64,000 nt of DNA from an uncultured Acidimicrobiales bacterium (GTDB lineage: Bacteria; Actinomycetota; Acidimicrobiia; Acidimicrobiales; CADCSY01), in NCBI GenBank assembly GCA_902805555.1, contig CADCSY010000046.1, forward strand, positions 1-64,000. Direction: 5' to 3'. Below, in pieces: positions 42,591-49,005 of the stretch. The notes beneath the pieces are model-generated. The model was not told the DNA's origin and searched no databases. It saw nothing but the letters and a program-made list of their open reading frames with translations. Each line of letters starts with the position of its first letter. Within the stretch, counting starts at the first letter, position 1. A program made the position numbers and the translations under genes.

Positions 42591-43675
42591 CGGGCCGCCC
42601 CGGCCACGCCGGCTGCGGCGCGGCGGTAGACGTCGAGGTAGCCGGCGGCGGTGCGCGCCGGCGTGTACGTCCCGGCCCGGGCGAGCGCCCGCTCGCCGAG
42701 CGCCGCCCGCGCCCGGTCGTCGGCCAGCAGGCGGGCGAGGGTGGCCGCCAGCTCGTCGTCGTCGTCGGGGTCGACGAAGACGGCGGCGTCCTCCCACACC
42801 TCCCGCAGGCTGGGGATGTCGCCGAGGACGAGCGCGCAGCCGGCGAGGCCCGCCTCCAGGGCGCCGAGGCCGAACGGCTCGTAGCGGGCGGGCAGCACGA
42901 ACAACGACGCCCGCGCCAGCCATCCGGCCAGCTCGGCGAACGGGAGCGGGCCGAGCAGCGTGGCGCCCCTCGGGTGCCACTCGTCGGCGCCCCCCGGATG
43001 GCCCACGGGGCCTGCGATCACCACCGGGGCATCGAGCCGCATCCCCACCCGGTCGACCGCTGCGACGTTCTTGGCCTCGTCCCACAGCCGCCCGGCCGCC
43101 AGCACCAGCGGCTCCTTGGTCGCGCCGGCCACCACGTCCGAGCGCCGGCAGTTCGGGACGACCGTGCCACCCCGCAGGCCGTACCAGCGCCTGGTGGCGT
43201 CGAGCATGGCTTCCGTGGGCGCCACCACCGCCGTTGCCGTGCGCAGGCCGTCGCCCACCCGGCGCCGGTACTCGTCCCAGGACGGGGGTGGGCCATCACC
43301 ATGGACGGACCCCCACCAGGAGGCGACGTCGGAGTGGGCCACCACCACGGTCGGGGCCCGCCACGCCAGCGGCGCGTGGACGTAGCCGTTGAGGTGCACG
43401 AGGTCGGGGGCGACGTCGTGCCCGAGCTGGAGCAACCAGTCCCCGGCTGCGTCCACGTCTGCCCACGGCTCGTCCGCCCACTCCAGGGCGAAGCTGCTCT
43501 CGTGGACCGCCACGACCGGGGACCGTGCGAGCTCCTCGCGCTGGCCTCGCTGCATCGGGGGTCCCATGGTCGCCAGCACCACCTCCACCCCGTGGGGCTC
43601 GAGGGCGGCGGCGAGCTCCAGCGCGTAGGTCCAGACGCCGCCGACCGCGTCAGCGGTCATCAGCACCGTGGTCAC
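42587..43675 (-). CDS. GT4-family glycosyltransferase
   Basis: The 362-residue GT-B enzyme has ADAVGGVWTYALELAAAL near the N-terminus (Gly-rich sugar-acceptor loop), HLNGYVHAPLAWRAPTVVVAHSD, and the C-terminal retaining motif ARYEPFGLGALEAGLAGCALVLGDIPSLREVWEDAAVFVDPDDD, the E-x7-E of GT4. It transfers an NDP-sugar with retention. The GTG at 43675 overlaps the Gfo/Idh stop by 4 nt. It is the only classical GT4 of the locus. Confidence 0.85.
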   Translation of the reverse strand: MTTVLMTADAVGGVWTYALELAAALEPHGVEVVLATMGPPMQRGQREELARSPVVAVHESSFALEWADEPWADVDAAGDWLLQLGHDVAPDLVHLNGYVHAPLAWRAPTVVVAHSDVASWWGSVHGDGPPPSWDEYRRRVGDGLRTATAVVAPTEAMLDATRRWYGLRGGTVVPNCRRSDVVAGATKEPLVLAAGRLWDEAKNVAAVDRVGMRLDAPVVIAGPVGHPGGADEWHPRGATLLGPLPFAELAGWLARASLFVLPARYEPFGLGALEAGLAGCALVLGDIPSLREVWEDAAVFVDPDDDDELAATLARLLADDRARAALGERALARAGTYTPARTAAGYLDVYRRAAAGVAGAAR

Positions 43676-44655
43676 GAGGCGTAGATCCGGTCGAGGATTC
43701 GCGCCACGTCGATCACGGACTCGACGTCCGGGTCGTAGCCGGCGCCGGCCCCGAGCCGCTCCGCCCAGGCGACCACGGCCCGGCCACCCCACGGGTCCGG
43801 CGGCTCGACCAGCACCTCGCGTGCGGTCCCGTGCCACCGCTCGGCCCGGAAGTCGTAGAACGACCCCGCCACGTTCTGCAGGGAGACGGCGCCGCTCGTC
43901 CCGTAGAACGTGGCCCCGATCACCGCCTCCCTCCCGGCGGGCAGGAACCACGAGCAGGCGAGGTTCACCACGGCCCCGCCTCCGAGGTCGAGGCGGGCGA
44001 CGGCGTGGTCCTCCACCGCCTCGCTGCCGGGGGGGACGGGCCGGCCCCGGGCGAAGAGCCGGCTCGTGACGGCGACCACCTCGGGACCGCCGAGCAGCCA
44101 GTGCGCCAGGTCGACGAGGTGGATGCCGAGGTCGATCACACAGCCTCCCCCGGAGAGGCGGCGGTCGGTCGACCAGGACCTGTCTGGCCCGTACGCGTTG
44201 TGGAACACGAGATCGACGGCGTAGACGTCACCGATGCCGCCCTCCCGGATGACCTCGTGCATCGCGTGCACCGCCGCGAGGTGGCGGTACGACAGGTCGA
44301 CGCCGACGAGGCGGTCGGCGCGGCGGGCGGCCGCCAGCACGGCCGTGCACTCGGCGGCATCCCGTCCGAGCGGCTTCTGGCACGACACGGCCAGGCCTGC
44401 GCCCACCGCCCGCATCGCCTGCTCGGCGTGCAGCGCGCTGGGTGTGGCGATCACGACCCCGTCCACCGCCACCGCCCCGTCGAGCACGGCGTCCACGTCG
44501 ACGAGCACGGCGCCGACCTCGGCGGCCACGGCAGCCGCCACCTCGATCGAGGTGTCGGCCACGAACGCGACGTCGGCCACCCCGCTGCGATCGACCGCCA
44601 GCATCCGGTCGCGGCCGATCCAGCCCACGCCCACGAACGCCAGCCGCGGCTTCAC
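43672..44655 (-). CDS. Gfo/Idh/MocA-family oxidoreductase
   Basis: The 327-residue protein has the Rossmann loop AFVGVGWIGRDRM and TPSALHAEQAM. The catalytic Lys region reads SCQKPLGRD (Gln92-Lys93-Pro94, where most members have Glu-Lys-Pro). YRHLAAVHAMHEVI and DLGIHLVDLAHWLLGG supply the conserved His. It oxidises or reduces a sugar ring carbon with NAD(P). The adjacent zinc-type dehydrogenase may feed or use the same intermediate. The GTG at 44655 overlaps the dehydrogenase stop by 4 nt. Confidence 0.85.
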   Translation of the reverse strand: MKPRLAFVGVGWIGRDRMLAVDRSGVADVAFVADTSIEVAAAVAAEVGAVLVDVDAVLDGAVAVDGVVIATPSALHAEQAMRAVGAGLAVSCQKPLGRDAAECTAVLAAARRADRLVGVDLSYRHLAAVHAMHEVIREGGIGDVYAVDLVFHNAYGPDRSWSTDRRLSGGGCVIDLGIHLVDLAHWLLGGPEVVAVTSRLFARGRPVPPGSEAVEDHAVARLDLGGGAVVNLACSWFLPAGREAVIGATFYGTSGAVSLQNVAGSFYDFRAERWHGTAREVLVEPPDPWGGRAVVAWAERLGAGAGYDPDVESVIDVARILDRIYAS

Positions 44656-45614
44656 GGGTGCACCACCGCCTTCAGGAACCCATGCGGCCGCTGCACCATG
44701 GCGTCGAGGGCGGCCCCGAGCCGGTCGAGCGGGAACCGGTGGGTGAGGAGGGGCTCGAGGTCGACGGTGCCGGCCACGACCGCCTCGGCCCCCGCCCGCA
44801 CGCCCTCCGCCACGACCCGCTCGTCCCGCTCGTGGGCGTTCACGAGGTCGATGCCCTTCCAGCTCCAGGCCTGGAGGTCGACCGTGCGCAGGCCGTCCTG
44901 GTGGAACCCGGCGATCACGAGCCGACCGCCGGAGCGGGTGAGGTCGCCGGCCACGTCGAGCGGCCCCTGGGTGCCGACGGCCTCGACCACGACGTCGCAC
45001 AGGGCCCCGTCCGTCAGCTCCGACACGGCGCGCCCAACCTGCCACCGGTCCTCGAGGGGGATCACGTCGGCCGCCCCCATGGCCCGTGCCACGTCGAGCG
45101 AGTGCGCCCTCCGCGACACCGCCAGCACCCGCGCCCCGGCTGCTGCGGCAAGCGCGGTCACCACCGCACCGAGGAAGCCGATGCCGACCACCGCCACGGT
45201 CTGTCCTGCCGCGAAGGCACCGCGGCGAGCGACGTTCCAGCCGGCGCCGACCGCCTCCCCGGGGAAGTCCCGCCCGGCGAGCTCGTCGGGCAGGGGCACG
45301 ACCGACGCAGCCGGGACGGTGATCTCGGTGGCGAACGCCCCGTCGGCGAGCACCGCCACCCGCTGTCCGGTGGCGAGGGGGACGCCGTCCCCGACGGCCG
45401 CGACCTCACCCCAGCCCTCGTGGCCGGGCGCGCCGGGCTGGAGGGGGTAGGTGAACCACTCCCGGCCCTCCCACACCGGCAGGTTCGACCCGCACACGCC
45501 GCACCCCTCGAGCACGACCCGCACCTCACCGGGGAGCGGATCACGGGGGGCCACGTCGACCACCCCGGCGCTCGACGGGGCGGTGACCACGGCGGCGCGG
45601 GCGCTCCCGGTCAG
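44652..45614 (-). CDS. Zinc-type sugar alcohol dehydrogenase, probable CTG start
   Basis: The roughly 320-residue medium-chain dehydrogenase has catalytic zinc ligands in GCGVCGSN (Cys38, Cys41) and GHEGWG (His65, Glu66), and the NAD loop VAVVGIGFLGAVVTAL. The four-Cys structural zinc lobe is absent, so the protein is shorter than usual. With CTG at 45614 the N-terminus ARAAVVTAPSS is kept; GGAGG lies 4 nt upstream and the CTG overlaps the previous stop as CTGA, as for other genes in the operon. GTG 45590 would cut into the first strand. It probably oxidises a sugar alcohol or sugar carbon. Confidence 0.8.
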   Translation of the reverse strand: MTGSARAAVVTAPSSAGVVDVAPRDPLPGEVRVVLEGCGVCGSNLPVWEGREWFTYPLQPGAPGHEGWGEVAAVGDGVPLATGQRVAVLADGAFATEITVPAASVVPLPDELAGRDFPGEAVGAGWNVARRGAFAAGQTVAVVGIGFLGAVVTALAAAAGARVLAVSRRAHSLDVARAMGAADVIPLEDRWQVGRAVSELTDGALCDVVVEAVGTQGPLDVAGDLTRSGGRLVIAGFHQDGLRTVDLQAWSWKGIDLVNAHERDERVVAEGVRAGAEAVVAGTVDLEPLLTHRFPLDRLGAALDAMVQRPHGFLKAVVHP

Positions 45615-46657
45615 ACCGCCTCCGCGACGGGGACGCGGTCCCGCCCGCTCCGCAGCCACTCGTGGAGCCGGGCGACCCCTTCGGCCACCCCGACCTTCGG
45701 CGCCCACCCGCTCGCCTCGGCGAAGCGGCTGGTGTCGGAGACGTACCAGCGCTGGTCCCCGATGCGCCACGGCCCGAACCCGACCTCAGGCGCCTGGCCC
45801 TCGAGCTCGGTGATGAGCTCGAGCAGCTCGAGGAGGCTCACCGTGCTCCCGGGACCCCCGCCCATGTTGTACGCCTTCCCGCCCAGGTGGTCGATGCCCT
45901 CCACGGCGAGGAGCATGGCGTCGAGGAGGTCGTCGACGAAGAGCACGTCCCGGACCTGGCGGCCGTCGCCGTAGAGCGTGATCGGACGCCCCGCCATCGC
46001 CTGCATGAGGAAGTGGGCCACCCAGCCCTGGTCCTCGTTGCCGCACTGGTGGGGGCCGTAGATGCAGCTCATGCGGAACACGACCGTGGGGAGCCCGAAG
46101 CTCCTGGCGTAGTCGAGGACGTACTGGTCGGCGCCACCCTTGGAGCACCCGTACGGGCTGCAGAAGTCGAGCGGCCGGTCCTCACCCACACCTCGGGCCC
46201 GGAGTGCCGCCAGGGCCGGCTCGTGGCGCTCGCCCCGCTGCTCGACGACGACGTCCTCGAGGCCCCCGTACACCTTGTTGGTCGAGGTGAACAGCAGCGG
46301 CGGGGGCGACGTCAGCCTCCGCAGCTCCTCGAGGACGGTGAGCGTCCCTGCGAGGTTCACCGCGAAGTCGGCCATGGGCTCGGCGACGCTCGTCGTGACG
46401 GCGACCTGGGCCGCGAGGTGGAAGACCTGCTCCGCGTCGGCCACCGCCCGCCGCACCACCGCCGGGTCCCGGACGTCGCCGACCTCCACCTGGAGGCGCT
46501 CGCCGTGGGCGGCCCGCAGCCACGCCAGGTTGGCGCGGACCCCGGCGCGGGACAGGTCGTCGAGGACGACGACCCGACGTCCCTCGCGCAGCAGCCGGTC
46601 GGCCATGTTCGTCCCGATGAAGCCGGCACCGCCCGTGATGACGCTCGTCCCGGTCAT
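45611..46657 (-). CDS. NAD-dependent epimerase, CDP-paratose 2-epimerase (RfbE)-like
   Basis: The 348-residue extended SDR has VITGGAGFIGTNMADRL, FTSTNKVYGGLEDV, the catalytic YGCSKGGADQYVLDY and the FRMSCIYGPHQCGNEDQGWVAHFLMQAM box. The last two are close in style to CDP-tyvelose/paratose epimerases (RfbE). It likely interconverts an NDP-hexose or deoxyhexose at C2 or C4. Pathway assignment is inference. It is coupled to the genes on both sides by 4-nt overlaps. Confidence 0.82.
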   Translation of the reverse strand: MTGTSVITGGAGFIGTNMADRLLREGRRVVVLDDLSRAGVRANLAWLRAAHGERLQVEVGDVRDPAVVRRAVADAEQVFHLAAQVAVTTSVAEPMADFAVNLAGTLTVLEELRRLTSPPPLLFTSTNKVYGGLEDVVVEQRGERHEPALAALRARGVGEDRPLDFCSPYGCSKGGADQYVLDYARSFGLPTVVFRMSCIYGPHQCGNEDQGWVAHFLMQAMAGRPITLYGDGRQVRDVLFVDDLLDAMLLAVEGIDHLGGKAYNMGGGPGSTVSLLELLELITELEGQAPEVGFGPWRIGDQRWYVSDTSRFAEASGWAPKVGVAEGVARLHEWLRSGRDRVPVAEAV

Positions 46658-47766
46658 ACCGTCAGACCCCGCTCCCGCAGCTGGGCGGTGGCCGCATCGA
46701 CCTGGTCGACCGCCACCTGGCCCTCGAGCCAGGCAGCCAGCTCGGCCAAGCCGGCGTCCAGGGCCACGTCGGGCTCGTAGCCGAGCAGCGCCTTCGCCCT
46801 CGTCACGTCGGCGAAGCAGTGGCGGATGTCCCCCACCCGGTACTGGCCGGTGACCTCCGGCTCGAGCCCCTCGACGCCGAGGATCCGCGCCAGCCGGGCG
46901 GCGATCTCGTTGACGCTGACGCTCTCCCCGCTCCCGACGTTGACGACCTCGCCGGCGGCGGCGTCGGCCCGGAGCGCGAGCGCGCAGGCCCGGGCCACGT
47001 CGTGGACGCTGACGAAGTCCCTGCGCTGCTCACCGTCCTCGAAGATGAGCGGCGACCGCCCGTTCAACAGGCGCGACGCGAAGATGGCGAGGACGCCGGT
47101 GTACGGGTTGGACAGCGCCTGGTCCGGTCCGTACACGTTGAAGAAGCGCAGCGCCACCGTCGGCACGTGGTAGGCGGCACCGAACAGCAGGCACAGCCGC
47201 TCCTGGTCGAACTTGCCCAGCGCGTAGACCGAGGAGAGCGAGACGGGCTTCGTCTCGGGCGTGGGCACGGGCGTCAGCGCCTGGCCGTCGGGGCCGGTCG
47301 GCTCCCAGGCCCCCCGCTCGAGCTGGGCGCGGGTCCGCTCGGCGGAGGCGCACGGGGCGCCGTCGGCGTCGACGTACAGGCCCTCGCCGTAGACGCTCAT
47401 GCTGGACGCCACGACGAGGCGGGCGACGGGGTGGTCGAGCAGCGCCTCGAGCAGCACGGCCGTGCCGACCGCGTTGACGCTCGTGTACTCGGCGATCTCG
47501 TACATGCTCTGGCCGACGCCGACGCGAGCGGTGAGGTGCACGACCTCGTCCACCCCGTCGAGCGCCTTGCGCAGGCACTCGGGGTCGCGCACGTCACCGA
47601 CGACGAGCTCGGCGCCGGGGCTCAGGTAGCCGGGTCGGCCCCCTCCTCCGTGGACCTGCGGGTGCAGGCAGTCGAGCACCCGGACCTCGTCGCCCCGCTC
47701 GAGCAGCGTGGTCGCGACGTGGGAGCCGATGAAGCCGGCTCCGCCGGTGACCAAGACCCGTGCCAT
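46654..47766 (-). CDS. NAD-dependent epimerase/dehydratase (dTDP-rhamnose 4-epimerase-like)
   Basis: The 370-residue extended SDR is the first gene of the locus. It has VLVTGGAGFIGSHVATTL, VVASSMSVYGEGLY, YALGKFDQERLC (Tyr-x-x-x-Lys), RFFNVYGPDQALSNPYTGVLAIF and FVSVHDVARA. These resemble dTDP-L-rhamnose 4-epimerase and WbiB-like proteins. An insertion of roughly 30 residues (ADGAPCASAERTRAQ...) is seen in that group. The ATG at 47766 follows GAGGGGG. The promoter region upstream carries the shared element. Confidence 0.82.
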   Translation of the reverse strand: MARVLVTGGAGFIGSHVATTLLERGDEVRVLDCLHPQVHGGGGRPGYLSPGAELVVGDVRDPECLRKALDGVDEVVHLTARVGVGQSMYEIAEYTSVNAVGTAVLLEALLDHPVARLVVASSMSVYGEGLYVDADGAPCASAERTRAQLERGAWEPTGPDGQALTPVPTPETKPVSLSSVYALGKFDQERLCLLFGAAYHVPTVALRFFNVYGPDQALSNPYTGVLAIFASRLLNGRSPLIFEDGEQRRDFVSVHDVARACALALRADAAAGEVVNVGSGESVSVNEIAARLARILGVEGLEPEVTGQYRVGDIRHCFADVTRAKALLGYEPDVALDAGLAELAAWLEGQVAVDQVDAATAQLRERGLTV

Positions 47767-47828
47767 GGAACCGCCCCCTCACGGCCCCACAGGAGCCGCC
47801 GCTCTGCTGCTACCTCGCGTCTGCGGGT

Positions 47829-47873
47829 GGCTGCATCCTCAACCACCGCCCGCGCCGCTACCCGAGCAGGCGC
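47829..47873 (-). promoter_or_regulatory. Shared promoter element of the glycan locus, copy 2
   Basis: On the minus strand GCGCCTGCTCGGGTAGCG is followed after 11 nt by GGTTGAGGATGCAGCC. The first copy is at 37026-37074 on the plus strand, with 15 of 16 bases of the second box equal and GGGTAGCG identical. The element lies about 63 nt upstream of the first operon ATG. GTAGCGG is a poor -10 match, so its role could be operator or RNA leader. Confidence 0.5.
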
Positions 47874-48060
47874 AGCAGTAGTCATAGACGATGATCCTGC
47901 CCACCGACCAGCTGGGGCGGCCCGACTGCGAAGCTGCCTGACGGTGCACCGGACGTGCCCGGGTCGGCTCCCGGACTCAGGTGCCGGTGGCCGCGCCGCC
48001 GTGCAGCGGTCCCGGGAGGCCCACCGGCTGCCGTGGCCGAGGCAGACGCCCGCCGGGCGC

Positions 48061-48083
48061 CGCCGGGGCGGTCTGCCCCGGCG
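48061..48083. terminator. Stem-loop terminator of the OsmC gene
   Basis: A perfect 9-bp stem (CGCCGGGGC / GCCCCGGCG) with loop GGTCT lies immediately after the OsmC stop (minus direction) and insulates the glycan operon from it. Confidence 0.65.
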
Positions 48084-48084
48084 C

Positions 48085-48504
48085 TCAGCCCTTGGCGACC
48101 TTCAGGGTGATCTCGCCCACGCCGGCCAGCGCCTTCGACACCGGGCAGCCGACCTTGGCCTCGTCGGCGAAGCGGTTGATCTCGTCCTCCGGGAGGTCGA
48201 CCCCGACGACGGTCGACAACGAGATCCGGTTGATGTCCGGACCCTGGTCACCGACCACGATCGACACCTTGGCGGTCGTCTCGATGGAGTCGGCCGGCGT
48301 CCCGTTCTTCGAGAGCAGCCCGGCGAGGAACTGCGAGAAGCAGCCGGCATGGGCTGCGCCGATGAGCTCCTCGGGGTTCGTCCCGGCGCCGTCGGCGAAG
48401 CGCGACGCCTTCGTGAACTCCCCTGAGAGCCCCGTGGCGGTGGACATCGACCCGGACCCCTCGTCCAGCGAGCCGTTCCAACGTGCGGTGGCGGTTGCAG
48501 CCAT
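48085..48504 (-). CDS. OsmC/Ohr-family peroxidase
   Basis: The 139-residue protein has the OsmC pair of redox cysteines, Cys55 in AAHAGCFSQF and Cys120 in KVGCPVSKAL, with the EFTKASRFADGAGTNPEELI strand-helix. Such enzymes reduce organic hydroperoxides with dithiol help, in the cytoplasm. It starts at ATG 48504 (an ATG three codons earlier is possible). A -10 box TAGGGT on the minus strand at 48573-48578 leaves a leader of about 65 nt that includes a 12-bp tandem repeat. Confidence 0.88.
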   Translation of the reverse strand: MAATATARWNGSLDEGSGSMSTATGLSGEFTKASRFADGAGTNPEELIGAAHAGCFSQFLAGLLSKNGTPADSIETTAKVSIVVGDQGPDINRISLSTVVGVDLPEDEINRFADEAKVGCPVSKALAGVGEITLKVAKG

Positions 48505-48572
48505 GGTGTGCATCCCTTCGTGGACGTCGTGGACGTCGTGCGACCTCTGCGCCCGGTGGCGGCGCCGGCGAC

Positions 48573-48578
48573 ACCCTA
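48573..48578 (-). promoter_or_regulatory. -10 box TAGGGT of the OsmC gene
   Basis: TAGGGT on the minus strand is the best -10 match upstream of OsmC. Transcription would start about 65 nt before the ATG. The tandem 12-bp repeat GTGGACGTC at 48522-48545 lies in the leader. Confidence 0.4.
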
Positions 48579-48736
48579 CGGCCGGCGGTCGACGTCCGGG
48601 ACGGCGCAGGACCACGCGAGCTCGGGCTGGTCCGCCAGCCTGCGGTCCCGCGGGCGCAGAGCGACAGGACCAGGTCGCAGTCGCGACGTCGGCCGGGTCC
48701 AGGCCGTTCCGGGGGGGCGACCCTCACCGGAGGCGG

Positions 48737-48982
48737 TCACGGTGCGCTCGGGTCGAACCACGAGAGGGACGGGAAGCGGGCGAAGTCCGTGTCGGCGCTC
48801 ACCATCTGCAGCCCGTGCTCGATGCACAGCGCAGCGAGGACGGCGTCGGGGACGAGGTTGGCGCGGAGGGCGTGGTCCCGGACGAGCCGCCCCAGGATCT
48901 CGCGGTGCCCGGGACCGGGGGCTGGGACCCACACGTTGGGCGCGTCGAGCCATCCCTCGACGACGCTCCCCCTCGGCGTCAC
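48737..48982 (-). pseudogene. Truncated VapC-like PIN toxin (C-terminal half)
   Basis: The 81-codon frame encodes what looks like the middle and end of a VapC toxin: WLDAPNVWVPAPGPGHREILGRLVRD, then ANLVPDAVLAALCIEHGLQMVSADTDFARFPSLSWFDP. The last Asp residues (VSADTDFARF) match the third and fourth acidic residues of PIN nucleases. The first roughly 60 residues with the first catalytic Asp are missing; that place is taken by the start of the AddB-like gene. No VapB antitoxin lies nearby. It is most likely a remnant. Confidence 0.75.
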
Positions 48983-48992
48983 ACCCCTCCCA

Positions 48993-48998
48993 TACGTT
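48993..48998 (+). promoter_or_regulatory. -10 box TACGTT of the addB-like gene (leaderless)
   Basis: TACGTT ends 7 nt before the ATG at 49006, with no ribosome-binding site between them. Confidence 0.45.
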
Positions 48999-49005
48999 CA
49001 GGCAC

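Larger units (their letters stand above)
47767..48084. other. Upstream region of the glycan operon
   Basis: These 318 bp separate the operon start from the OsmC gene end. They contain the shared element, a TCATAGAC-type AT-richer patch at 47882-47890 that might be a -10 region (TATGAC on the minus strand), and at the right end a stem-loop terminator for OsmC. I see no gene. Confidence 0.5.
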
